A DNA stretch of 64,000 nt from Porphyromonadaceae bacterium. GTDB lineage: Bacteria > Bacteroidota > Bacteroidia > Bacteroidales > Porphyromonadaceae. The notes below the pieces were generated by a model. The model did no database searches. It was not told the DNA's origin and was given only the letters and a program-made list of their open reading frames with translations. The stretch spans positions 62,001-126,000 of the forward strand of contig JAUMYQ010000001.1 of assembly GCA_030528555.1 (NCBI GenBank), read 5' to 3'. The number at the start of each line of letters is the position of its first letter. Position 1 is the first letter of the stretch. Shown here one piece after another: positions 53,897 to 63,077 of this stretch. The position numbers and the translations under genes were made by a program.

Positions 53897-56800
53897 ATGA
53901 AGATTTCTAAGTTCATGGCAATGGGTTTGCTACGAAGCCTTGGTATGCTCGTCCTATTGATGGGGCTCTTGCTAGGGGGGAGTGTGCCATCTCTTGCTCA
54001 GACTCCTCGCGCCATCAAAGGTAAGGTGGTAGACGAGAAAGGGGAGCCTCTCACAGGGGCCTCCATCCGGATAGTGGGAACAACAGCGGGGACTGCAGCA
54101 GACCTCGATGGTAATTTCTCGCTCAATCTGCCAGCGGGCAAGACACAGCTAGTTGTGTCTTTCATTGGCTATGCCGACCAGAAGGTAACGGCTAAGAATG
54201 GAATGGTGATCAAGCTCACCCCAGATAGCCAATCTCTTAGCGAGGTTGTAGTGACAGGTATGGTTGCTACGGACAAGCGTCTCTTTACGGGAGCGAGTGA
54301 TAGGCTTAAGGCGGACAATGTCAAACTGGATGGTGTGCCCGATGTGAGCCGTGGTCTTGAGGGACGCTCAGCTGGGGTATCGGTGCAGAATGTTTCGGGT
54401 ACCTTCGGCACCGCGCCTAAGATCCGAGTACGTGGTGCGACCTCTATTCTTGGTAGCTCCAAGCCCCTGTGGGTAGTAGATGGTGTAATTCAGGAGGATA
54501 TCGTAGAGATTGGCCCAGATGCTTTGAGCTCGGGTGATGCCACAACGCTTATTAGCTCTGCCATCGCAGGGCTCAATGCTGATGATATCGAGAGCTTCCA
54601 GATTCTCAAGGATGGCTCGGCTACTTCTATCTATGGCGCTAAGGCCATGGCTGGTGTGATCGTGATCACGACCAAGAAGGGACGCAAAGGGACGAGCTCT
54701 TTCTCCTACACGGGCGAGTTTACCTCTCGTTTCGTGCCTAGCTACCGAGAGTTCAATATCATGAACTCGCAGGATCAGATGAGTGTCTATGCTGAGATGC
54801 AGGATAAGGGTTGGCTCAACTTCTCAGATGTATATCGTGCGCATACTAGTGGTGTCTTCGGCAAGATGTATCATCTGATGAATACTTATGATCCTATAAG
54901 AAGGCAGTTTGTTCTTGAGAATTCTCCCGAAGGTCAGGCAGCCTATTTGCGAAGAGCCGAGCTACGCAACACGGATTGGTTCGATGAGCTATTTAGCCCA
55001 GCCATCATGCAAAATCACTCTGTGAGCCTCTCTACGGGTACGGACCGCTCGCAGATGTATGTGTCGGCCTCGGCGATGCTTGATCCAGGATGGATGAAGG
55101 CGAGCAATGTGCGTCGCTATACGGGTAACTTCAACGGTACATTTGATCTAGCCAAGCAGCTGTCCCTTACTGTGATCGGAGGTCTGGCGTATCGTCAGCA
55201 GCGCGCCCCAGGTACTGTGTCTCAGCAGTCAGACGCTGTGAATGGTGCGGTGTCTCGCGACTTCGATATTAACCCCTACTCCTATGCACTCAATACGAGC
55301 CGCACGCTTGATCCGAATGAGACCTATATGCGTAACTATGCTCCATTCAACATCAAGCACGAGTTGGATAACAATTATATGGACTTTGCTATCCTCGACC
55401 TCAAGACGCAGGCCGAGCTGAAGTGGAAGCCCATCCGTGGGCTAACGCTCGCCGTGCTGGGGGCTGTGAAGTACTCTAGCTCCAACCAGGAGCATAAGAT
55501 TACGGAGCACTCCAACCAAGCGTTGGCCTACCGTGCTATGGGTGATGGCGAAACAATCAAGAACAATAGCTTCTTGTACAAAGATCCAGATAAGCCCAAT
55601 ACGGATCCCTTTACGATCCTGCCCGAGGGAGGCTTCTATAATACGAGGCTCTATAAGATGCTTAGTCACGACCTTCGTGCTACGGCTACCTACAACACTG
55701 AGATAGCCGACAAGCACATCATCAATACGTACGCTGGTATCGAGTTTAACGCCCAAGACCGTACGAGCAACGCCTTTGATGGCTGGGGTATGCAGTATGA
55801 CAAGAGTGAGGTAGCGTTTTGGGATTACCTAGCCTTCAAGCGTCTGAAGGAGAAGAATAACGGTTACTATGAGCTAGATAATACCTTTGCTCGCAGCAAT
55901 GCGGTCTTCGGCACGGCTACCTACTCGTATCGCCATCGCTATACGCTCACAGGTACGGCGCGCTATGAGGGATCGAACCGCCTTGGTCGCTCGATGAAGG
56001 CTCGCTGGCTACCTACGTGGAATATTGCTGCGGCATGGAACGCCCATGAGGAAGACTTCTTCAAGAAGCACCTCGGTAAGCATGTCTCGAACCTTACGCT
56101 TAAGACCTCTTACTCTCTGACGGCCGATACGGGCCCTAGCTCTGTGCGCAACTCTCGTGTTATCCTCGATACAAAATCTCCTTGGCGTCCCACAGCCTCG
56201 GCTACGGAGGTGGCTATCTTTATTCAAGAGCCAGAAAATGAGGGGCTGACCTACGAAAAGAAGCACGAGTTCAACTTTGGTATCGACCTTGGGTTACTTA
56301 ACAACCGCATCAGCATCACGGCGGATGTGTACAAGCGTGATAACTTCGACCTCATCGGGCGCATCAATACGATGGCTGGTCTGCGCTATGGCAACGTAGC
56401 CACGATGAAGAGCCACGGCTATGAGCTGTCGATCTCTACGAAGAATATCCAGACGAAGAACTTCTCGTGGACGACCGACTTCATCTTCGGTTACAACCAA
56501 ACCGAGATTACGAAGCTCAAGACGGTCAATAATATGCTTAATTTCGTGAGTGGCAATGGCTTCGCTCGTGAGGGCTATCCTGTGCGTAGCCTCTTCTCTA
56601 TCCCCTTCACAGGGCTAGATGACAAGGGTTTCCCTACCTTCAAGATGAACGATGAGGTTAATCGGACGAACTATGCCTCTATCAATTTCCAGGAGCGTGA
56701 GAAGCTAGATTACCTCAAGTACGAGGGGGCTACCGATCCCACCTTCACGGGCAGCTTGGGCAATATCTTCAACTGGAAGAATTTCCGCCTCAACCTTTTC

Positions 56801-57262
56801 GTGACCTACTCGGGAGGTAATAAGCTCCGTCTTGATCCGATCTTTAGGGTGTCTTACGATGATGTGTCGGCTATGGAGCGTGACTTCAACGACCGCTGGG
56901 TAAACTCTGGCGATGAGGCCAAGACCGATGTGCCCGTATTGGCATCGCGCCGTGATGTGCGAGGCAATACGGAGATCGATCAGCTACAAAAGGGATACAA
57001 TGCTTACAACTACTCTACGGCGCGTGTGGCCGATGGTGGCTTCGTACGTATGAAGGAGATCTCGCTGACTTATACGCTGCCACAGAGCCTGCTCAAGAGT
57101 AAAGTTATCAACAGTGCCTCGATCAAGCTACAAGCCACGAACCTTTTCCTCATCTACTCCGACCCGAAGCTGCGTGGGCAAGATCCCGAGTTTTTCCGCT
57201 CAGGTGGTGTAGCAGCACCAGTGCCTAAGCAGGTAACGGCAACGCTGCGCCTAGGCTTCTAA
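53897..57262 (+). CDS. SusC/RagA family TonB-linked outer-membrane transporter
   Basis: This 1121-residue TonB-dependent barrel has a signal peptide (about 1-35, ending near SLAQ), a carboxypeptidase-regulatory-like domain (about 38-115, IKGKVVDEKGEPLTGASI), a TonB-box-like SEVVVTGM, a plug domain (about 125-260) with PKIRVRGATSILGSSKPLW and PLWVVDGVI, and a barrel ending TATLRLGF. SusC forms a lidded complex with SusD and imports large ligands such as glycans or peptides. In Porphyromonas the known member RagA imports peptides. The ligand here is unknown. It heads a five-gene operon. Confidence 0.94.
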   Translation: MKISKFMAMGLLRSLGMLVLLMGLLLGGSVPSLAQTPRAIKGKVVDEKGEPLTGASIRIVGTTAGTAADLDGNFSLNLPAGKTQLVVSFIGYADQKVTAKNGMVIKLTPDSQSLSEVVVTGMVATDKRLFTGASDRLKADNVKLDGVPDVSRGLEGRSAGVSVQNVSGTFGTAPKIRVRGATSILGSSKPLWVVDGVIQEDIVEIGPDALSSGDATTLISSAIAGLNADDIESFQILKDGSATSIYGAKAMAGVIVITTKKGRKGTSSFSYTGEFTSRFVPSYREFNIMNSQDQMSVYAEMQDKGWLNFSDVYRAHTSGVFGKMYHLMNTYDPIRRQFVLENSPEGQAAYLRRAELRNTDWFDELFSPAIMQNHSVSLSTGTDRSQMYVSASAMLDPGWMKASNVRRYTGNFNGTFDLAKQLSLTVIGGLAYRQQRAPGTVSQQSDAVNGAVSRDFDINPYSYALNTSRTLDPNETYMRNYAPFNIKHELDNNYMDFAILDLKTQAELKWKPIRGLTLAVLGAVKYSSSNQEHKITEHSNQALAYRAMGDGETIKNNSFLYKDPDKPNTDPFTILPEGGFYNTRLYKMLSHDLRATATYNTEIADKHIINTYAGIEFNAQDRTSNAFDGWGMQYDKSEVAFWDYLAFKRLKEKNNGYYELDNTFARSNAVFGTATYSYRHRYTLTGTARYEGSNRLGRSMKARWLPTWNIAAAWNAHEEDFFKKHLGKHVSNLTLKTSYSLTADTGPSSVRNSRVILDTKSPWRPTASATEVAIFIQEPENEGLTYEKKHEFNFGIDLGLLNNRISITADVYKRDNFDLIGRINTMAGLRYGNVATMKSHGYELSISTKNIQTKNFSWTTDFIFGYNQTEITKLKTVNNMLNFVSGNGFAREGYPVRSLFSIPFTGLDDKGFPTFKMNDEVNRTNYASINFQEREKLDYLKYEGATDPTFTGSLGNIFNWKNFRLNLFVTYSGGNKLRLDPIFRVSYDDVSAMERDFNDRWVNSGDEAKTDVPVLASRRDVRGNTEIDQLQKGYNAYNYSTARVADGGFVRMKEISLTYTLPQSLLKSKVINSASIKLQATNLFLIYSDPKLRGQDPEFFRSGGVAAPVPKQVTATLRLGF

Positions 57263-57296
57263 TAGAGTAACGATACATATAATTAAGAATAAGGCT

Positions 57297-58895
57297 ATGA
57301 ATAGATATAAAGTATTATTGCTCACGGCAGGGCTCGCCCTCCTAAGTACTAGCTGTAACAGCTTTCTAGATACGCCACCCGATAAACGTCCCGAGCTAGA
57401 CGACCCAACTACCGAGCAGCTGCATGCGCTGCTGACCTCGGCATATTGTGAGGTCTCTACCGAGGAGCTAACCGAGGGGCGTACCGACAACGCTATGGAC
57501 AATGGTGGTACATATAGCGCACCTAGCGAACTGCGCGAAAACTACTATTGGGAGCCTAATACGGGTACTTGGTGGGGATCGACACAGCGTCTGTGGTCGG
57601 CTTCGTTTAATGCTATATCGGCAGCGAACTTCGCTCTCGAACTGATCGAGAAGAATGGCAATAAGCCCGAGTATAACTCAGCTAAGGGTGAGGCACTGCT
57701 CTGCCGTGCTTGGAATCACTTCGTGATGTTGAGCATCTTCTCCCACGCCTATAATGGGCAGACGAGTAGTACAGACCTTGGGATACCCTATTTCACGACT
57801 GCGGAGAAGAACGTGACCACCAAGTATAAGCGTCTGTCAGTGAAGGAGTGCTTCGACCTTATGGAGCAGGACATTGAGGCGGGCTTGCCCCTAATTGACG
57901 AAACGAAATACAAGACAGGGACAGTGATGTACCACTTCAACAATAAGGCAGCGCATGCCTTTGCCGCACAGTTCTACCTTTACAAGGAGGAGTGGGCTAA
58001 GGCTAAGAAGCATGCTACGCTTGCCATTGGTGAGAATCCCTCGGCATCACTCCGTGACGTGGCTCGCTACGCCAAGACGACCAATGGGGCAGAGGAGCTG
58101 ACTAATGCCTACAACAGCACGGCAGAGCCAGCGAACCTCATGCTTCAGACCTCTAATACAAACTGGGGTCGCTATTATGTTGGTTACAACTATGCTCTGC
58201 GCTATGCCAACAATAGGTACATCAATACGACCCAGACCTATGCTAGTCCAGGACCTTGGGGGAGCAGTCTACCCAGCTTAGAGAACTTGGTCGTGAGCTA
58301 TACTTCTGCCTCGGATGCTCTCTTCTTTATTCAGAAGAACCATGAGTACTTCGTCCTCGCAAACGCTACGGCAGGTACAGGGCAGCCTTATACGGTTTCA
58401 CGCCCATTCACAGTAGATCGTACGCTCTTTGTGCGCGCCGAAGCCAATGTGATGTTGGGGCTGTACGAGGAGGCTGCACGCGATCTCTCCTACTGGTATG
58501 TGCGCAATGGCGCACGGGCAGTTAGTGCCGATGTTATCGCTGCTTTCTATGCTTTGCCCGAGGTGACAGGTAGAGAGCTGACGAAAGATGAGAAGACGCG
58601 CCGTGATATGCTGCTCTCGACCTACGCCAAGGCTCTTAACCCCAAGTTTGCTCTCCAGCCAGGTATGCAATACAATATGATACAGGCGGTGCTGCACGCA
58701 CGTCGCATCGATGGCGTACATGAGGGGACACGTTGGGACGACATCAAGCGCTACGGCATCGAGATCGAGCACCCCATTTTCGAGGGTGAAGTGATGAAGC
58801 TCGGCAAGGACGACCCTCGCCGTGCCATTCAGCTCCCAGCAGACATCATCGCAGCAGGGCTACAGGCGAACCCTCGTGAAGCTGGTAAGCCCTAG
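57297..58895 (+). CDS. SusD/RagB family nutrient-binding lipoprotein
   Basis: This 532-residue surface lipoprotein (LLSTSC, C20) opens with NSFLDTPPDKRPELDDPTTEQL, a SusD-type start, and has TPR-like helices with the WSASFNAISAANFALE and ALLCRAWNHFVMLSIF repeats. SusD covers the SusC barrel and captures ligand. It lies 34 bp after the SusC gene. The C-terminal part includes RRIDGVHEGTRWDDIKRYGIEI, a common SusD region. Ligand unknown. Confidence 0.93.
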   Translation: MNRYKVLLLTAGLALLSTSCNSFLDTPPDKRPELDDPTTEQLHALLTSAYCEVSTEELTEGRTDNAMDNGGTYSAPSELRENYYWEPNTGTWWGSTQRLWSASFNAISAANFALELIEKNGNKPEYNSAKGEALLCRAWNHFVMLSIFSHAYNGQTSSTDLGIPYFTTAEKNVTTKYKRLSVKECFDLMEQDIEAGLPLIDETKYKTGTVMYHFNNKAAHAFAAQFYLYKEEWAKAKKHATLAIGENPSASLRDVARYAKTTNGAEELTNAYNSTAEPANLMLQTSNTNWGRYYVGYNYALRYANNRYINTTQTYASPGPWGSSLPSLENLVVSYTSASDALFFIQKNHEYFVLANATAGTGQPYTVSRPFTVDRTLFVRAEANVMLGLYEEAARDLSYWYVRNGARAVSADVIAAFYALPEVTGRELTKDEKTRRDMLLSTYAKALNPKFALQPGMQYNMIQAVLHARRIDGVHEGTRWDDIKRYGIEIEHPIFEGEVMKLGKDDPRRAIQLPADIIAAGLQANPREAGKP

Positions 58896-58924
58896 AGTAT
58901 TGACGAATAAAAGACTTTATCGAT

Positions 58925-60025
58925 ATGAATAAGATAATGAAGCGAGCACTAGCCCTCGCGTTTTGTGTCCTCGGGGTGCTAAGCGTTGGTAGCTGTGCCA
59001 AGGGGGACGACCCAGACCCAACAAAGAGTGTCATCGTCCCAAGAGAGTTTGAGCCCACGGTTTTCGACCAGTGGCTCTCGCGCAACTATGTCGATGCCTA
59101 TAACATCGACTTCAAGTACAAGATGCAGGACACCGAGGCAGACCCAAACTACAATCTTGTGCCACCCTCTTTGGAGAATAGCATGAAGATGGCTAAGCTC
59201 GTGCGCCACGCCTGGATTGGGGCGTACGATGAGGTAGCTGGTATCGAGTTTATGCGTTTGATGGCCCCTCGTGCTTTGCTACTCGTTGGCTCATCGGGAC
59301 GTAATAACGACGGATCTGAGTTGCTTGGTACGGCCGAGGGGGGAGTGCGTGTCACGCTCTACAAGGTAAATGAAGTCAATGTCAATGATCCTGGACATCT
59401 CAACCTGTATTACTTCCACACGATGCACCACGAGTTTGGTCACATCCTCCACCAAAATAAGCTCTGGCCTACGGAGTACAATGACATCAGCCGTGGCGAC
59501 TATCTCGCCTCGACCTTCTTTCAGCCTGACAACAACAAGATCAGTATCTATGCGCCCAAGGGCTTTGTGACGGCATACTCTCGTAAGAACAGTGAGGAGG
59601 ACTTTACGGAGGTAACCGCCTGCTACATCACTTACACCGATGAGCAGTGGCGACAGATTTTTGAGGCAGCAGGCGAGGAGGGTAGAGCTAAGCTCGACAA
59701 GAAGATCAAGATCGTCAAGGACTATATGAAGGATGCCTGGAACATCGATATGGACGAGCTGCGTGCCGTGGTAACGCGCCGTACCGAGGAGATACGCCAG
59801 TCTGAGTTCAAGCTCATCGAGCCTGAGTGGCTACCTCTACTCGATAACTCGAATTTCCGTGCGGTGCCAGCTATCGGTACGCCACATGAGGAGCGTATGC
59901 GTAGTGCCGTACTCAACTGGGTGCTTGCCTCACCTCGTCTCCTAGAGGATCGCAAGGGGGGGATGCTCGGCTCGTATGGATGCTCGCTCATGACCCAGCA
60001 CTACTCTCACCCACACAATCACTAA
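58925..60025 (+). CDS. Putative zinc metallopeptidase lipoprotein (Peptidase_Mx1-like)
   Basis: This 366-residue lipoprotein (VGSC, C24) has HHEFGHILHQ, with HEFGH (169-173) as the zinc-binding, catalytic core, and a downstream EEDFTEVTACY stretch that could give the third ligand. It matches the Bacteroidetes 'putative zinc-binding metallopeptidase' family that is almost always encoded beside SusC/SusD pairs. It would sit on the cell surface and might cut a peptide or glycoprotein ligand for import. Enzyme activity is inferred from the motif only. Confidence 0.85.
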   Translation: MNKIMKRALALAFCVLGVLSVGSCAKGDDPDPTKSVIVPREFEPTVFDQWLSRNYVDAYNIDFKYKMQDTEADPNYNLVPPSLENSMKMAKLVRHAWIGAYDEVAGIEFMRLMAPRALLLVGSSGRNNDGSELLGTAEGGVRVTLYKVNEVNVNDPGHLNLYYFHTMHHEFGHILHQNKLWPTEYNDISRGDYLASTFFQPDNNKISIYAPKGFVTAYSRKNSEEDFTEVTACYITYTDEQWRQIFEAAGEEGRAKLDKKIKIVKDYMKDAWNIDMDELRAVVTRRTEEIRQSEFKLIEPEWLPLLDNSNFRAVPAIGTPHEERMRSAVLNWVLASPRLLEDRKGGMLGSYGCSLMTQHYSHPHNH

Positions 60026-60042
60026 TTCTATAGATAGCAATC

Positions 60043-61389
60043 ATGAATATCATTAATAAGCTAAGCACTAGGGCCCTTGCAATGGGGCTCCTAGTAGTGG
60101 CTCTAACCCTTGGAGCAGCCTGCTCCGATCAGAAGGGTACCGATGTTTTCGACAAGTCTCCAGCCGAGCGTGTAGATAGCAGGTCGGCCGAGCTTGCACA
60201 GCGACTTGTCTCTTCGCCCAATGGTTGGATTATGGAGTATATCCCCAACAAAAAGGCTGAGTATGGTGGCTATGTCATCGGCTTCAAGTTCAATGACAAG
60301 GGGCAGGTGCTCATCTCGTCCGAGGCTCTAGAGAATACCGAAGAAGGGGCTAAAGAGATAATCTTTCCTCCAATCGTGTCTAGCTATAACATTGGTAGAG
60401 ATGTTGGCGTGACGCTCAATTTTACTGACTACAATGAGGCACTACACTACTACTCCACGCCCGACCGCAGGTATGCCGCGGACCTCGGCAAGGGCTATGA
60501 GGGGGACTATGAGTTCCGCTACATGCTCTCGGAAAACCCCGATGAGCTGAACTTTGTCGGTAAGAAGACGGGCAATAAGATCCGTATGTACCGTGCCAAG
60601 GAGGATGCTATGGAGTATGTGCGTAAGGTCGTGGCGATGAAGCGTAAGCTGTTTAGTGCTTCGGAGATGCTCGCCCTACGCCAAGATGCCCTTGTCTCGA
60701 CCAAGCCCATCCTCGGCAATAGTGACCTGAGGCTCTACTACCTAACCCAAGAGGGTTACAACTACTACAATGGTAAAACGAGTGAGTATAGCGAGCTGAG
60801 CGTCAAGCTTCCCTTCTTCTATACGCCCACGGGGTTGGTCTTCTTCGACCCCAAGACCTTGGAGCGTGAGGCGTACACTTGGAATGAAGGCAAGCGCACA
60901 CTTGAGCGTGAGGGTGGTGCTGTGATCGAGGCTCGTGACGATCCCTATTACGAGGGTTTCGCTAGCTATCTCGGCGATTATCAGATGGTGCTAACTCCAC
61001 AGGGAGGGAGTCCAGAGACATACGATGTGAAGTTTGAGCAGGCGGATCAGAACCTCTATGCTATCACAGGGCTCCCTTTCCGGTTGGTAGCGCGCTATGA
61101 CACCAAGCATAACCGTTTTTCGATCGAGGTGCAAATGGTAGATAACAGGGGAACAGCACTTGCTGCGTGGAATCATATGGGGCAAGGCCGTCTCACCGTC
61201 TCCAATGGCTACGGTATGTATAGCCAAGAGGTGGTAGGCAGCAACCCTGTACGCTATATGATGGTAGACAATGGTGTTTGGGGGTCGTGTGACTCGTTTA
61301 TCCTTTGGAAAATAGTAGGTCAAAGAGGAGAAGCAAACGACTTGTACAGGCCTAGCCGTCTATGGGCTCCTGTGTTTGTTCGCAAATAA
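60043..61389 (+). CDS. DUF4302 domain lipoprotein
   Basis: This 448-residue lipoprotein (LGAAC, C27) matches DUF4302, with the recurrent RLVSSPNGWIMEYIPNKKA and YGGYVIGFKFNDKGQV blocks after the signal. Such proteins follow SusCD-metallopeptidase genes and probably act as surface ligand-binding partners. It lies 17 bp after the metallopeptidase stop. No catalytic motif was seen. Confidence 0.85.
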   Translation: MNIINKLSTRALAMGLLVVALTLGAACSDQKGTDVFDKSPAERVDSRSAELAQRLVSSPNGWIMEYIPNKKAEYGGYVIGFKFNDKGQVLISSEALENTEEGAKEIIFPPIVSSYNIGRDVGVTLNFTDYNEALHYYSTPDRRYAADLGKGYEGDYEFRYMLSENPDELNFVGKKTGNKIRMYRAKEDAMEYVRKVVAMKRKLFSASEMLALRQDALVSTKPILGNSDLRLYYLTQEGYNYYNGKTSEYSELSVKLPFFYTPTGLVFFDPKTLEREAYTWNEGKRTLEREGGAVIEARDDPYYEGFASYLGDYQMVLTPQGGSPETYDVKFEQADQNLYAITGLPFRLVARYDTKHNRFSIEVQMVDNRGTALAAWNHMGQGRLTVSNGYGMYSQEVVGSNPVRYMMVDNGVWGSCDSFILWKIVGQRGEANDLYRPSRLWAPVFVRK

Positions 61390-61411
61390 GGTTCATTAAG
61401 TAATAAACGGT

Positions 61412-62497
61412 ATGAAGATATTGAGAAAACTGGCAGCAGCCTGCCTCTCGCTTGGCGTTATTGCCCTGGGGCTTGGTAGCTGCTCCAAGGGTAAGCAAGA
61501 GGCGGATATGCCCTCCATTAGGATTGTGAAAGTGGAGTTCCCTTCCTCATCTAAGGGAGGTGAGGGTATGATTGCTCTCTCGGAGGGAGGCTTTGAGGTA
61601 AGCACGTCCGACGCTTGGGTGCAAGCCACGAAGTCGGGCGAGCGTGAGGTGAGGCTCACCCTCGAGCGTAATAGGAGCATTGACTCAAGAGTAGCGAATG
61701 TGCTGATTAAGAAAGGTGAGCAAATCCTTTCTGTCCCCATTACGCAACTAGGCACGGTGTCGAGGCTTCCTGCCCTGCCTAATCACATCATCAAGAACAA
61801 AGGGGGATACTTCGCCATCGACCTCAGCCATGTGGAGGGCGAGGTAGCTATCCGCTACGAAGCACCAGCCGAATGGCTGACCTACACGGTGGAGGAGGGG
61901 CAGTATATCTTCGCTGTGGCTGAGCAGCCTGCCGATAGCCCATTGCGCAGTGTGGTGGTGAATATTAAGATAGGTCTCTTGGAACGTAGCTTCACCGTAC
62001 GGCAGAAGGACTTCATCGTCCCTGGGGTGTACCGCTTGAGTTATACGGACGACAAGGGCAAGGCGAAAACAGCAGAGCTAAGTCTCTATGGTACAAATCG
62101 AGAGAATATATTCCTTGTCTACGGCTCGGTGCTACCTTTCTACGCACAGCTAGATCCAGAGACCAATACACTTGTCTTCATTATGGGGGCGCAGTTGCCT
62201 CCTCCAGCCTCGGCACAGCAGGACGATGCCTACTTCATCTTTGCCGTCAATAATGCAATGAGTAATGTAGAGGGAGACCAAGGCTATCACTTTGTGGGAG
62301 TTTGGGACGGTAATCTTGAGAGACCTAAGTTCACTTTCACGCCTCAGTCTGCAGACTATCCTCGCATTATCTTCATCCTTAGGCGAGGTGGTCGGCTCCA
62401 TATCCAATCTGCAGGGGAGAATATACCCAACTTGATGAGTAATATGACCATCGAGTGGCTACGTCCGTTGCCCTCAAGTCCAGGTACCAATCCCTAG
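61412..62497 (+). CDS. BACON-domain lipoprotein, SusE/F-like position
   Basis: This 361-residue lipoprotein (LGSC, C24) has an N-terminal BACON-like Ig fold (about 30-115), with FEVSTSDAWVQATKSGEREV and RVANVLIKKGEQILSVPITQLG, and a C-terminal beta-rich part (about 200-361) of unknown family. BACON domains are often linked to carbohydrate or mucin binding. It is the last gene of the operon, followed by a classic terminator. Confidence 0.75.
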   Translation: MKILRKLAAACLSLGVIALGLGSCSKGKQEADMPSIRIVKVEFPSSSKGGEGMIALSEGGFEVSTSDAWVQATKSGEREVRLTLERNRSIDSRVANVLIKKGEQILSVPITQLGTVSRLPALPNHIIKNKGGYFAIDLSHVEGEVAIRYEAPAEWLTYTVEEGQYIFAVAEQPADSPLRSVVVNIKIGLLERSFTVRQKDFIVPGVYRLSYTDDKGKAKTAELSLYGTNRENIFLVYGSVLPFYAQLDPETNTLVFIMGAQLPPPASAQQDDAYFIFAVNNAMSNVEGDQGYHFVGVWDGNLERPKFTFTPQSADYPRIIFILRRGGRLHIQSAGENIPNLMSNMTIEWLRPLPSSPGTNP

Positions 62498-62521
62498 CCT
62501 CACCGATCTTTATTCATCTTC

Positions 62522-62558
62522 GGAGCGTAACCCCTTGTGGGTTGCGCTCCATTTTTTT
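62522..62558 (+). terminator. Rho-independent terminator after the SusC operon
   Basis: GGAGCGTAACCC (62522-62533) pairs with GGGTTGCGCTCC (62539-62550), with one G-T wobble and a 5-nt loop. A run of seven T's follows at 62552-62558. It is 25 bp after the last stop. Confidence 0.9.
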
Positions 62559-62614
62559 GAGGTTGATGTGTTAAGCTGATCACGTTGTCGTTTCATCCCC
62601 TCAGTGTATGATAG

Positions 62615-62725
62615 AAAAATGCTTGGGAATACCCGAAAAAATGTTCCCGAACTTTTTTCTCGGAGTTCCCGAACTTTTTCCAAAAAGATCGGGAAGTTTT
62701 TTTTGAAAGTTCCCGAAGATTTTTT
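62615..62725 (-). repeat. 22-bp-phased palindromic element, copy 6 (five units)
   Basis: Cores start at 62621 (GCTTGGGAA), 62643, 62665 (GTTCCCGAA), 62687 (GATCGGGAA) and 62709. The mismatch of the central hairpin lies in the other arm from that of copies 2, 4 and 5. Confidence 0.9.
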
Positions 62726-63036
62726 ATGCACATCCCTTGTGCATAACTTTATTCTTTCAATTGGTTATTAAGTTTTTGTGTTACAATGGGTAATATGTTC
62801 TTTAATACTCTCAAGAGGAGAGCAAGATCGGAGAACTTCCGTCAAGATAGCTGGTGTGGTATCTCCTCTTGAGTGTAAGTTTGAGGATTGGCTTGTTGTC
62901 TAGAGATTATCACAGAGATATTCTCATTTTGGGCTAGATATACTTTGTCTGTCCTCGTGTTCGGCTGTGTAGCTAGGATATAAACGTTCTGTGTCCTCCC
63001 TAGAAGATCTCATCGAGAGGGGTGGGGATAAATATA

Positions 63037-63044
63037 TATCTTTG
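63037..63044 (+). promoter_or_regulatory. Candidate -7 element for parC
   Basis: TATCTTTG is an exact TAnnTTTG match, giving a start near 63050, about 28 nt before the ATG at 63078. No TTTG was found at the usual -33 distance. Confidence 0.4.
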
Positions 63045-63077
63045 TAACAGTAAGGATTATCCTAAGTATGATTAGCG

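Larger units (their letters stand above)
62559..63077. other. Intergenic region before parC
   Basis: About 520 bp with repeat copy 6 (62615-62725), then about 310 bp of AT-rich sequence without recognised features, and the parC -7 element (63037-63044). No credible open frame. Confidence 0.5.
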
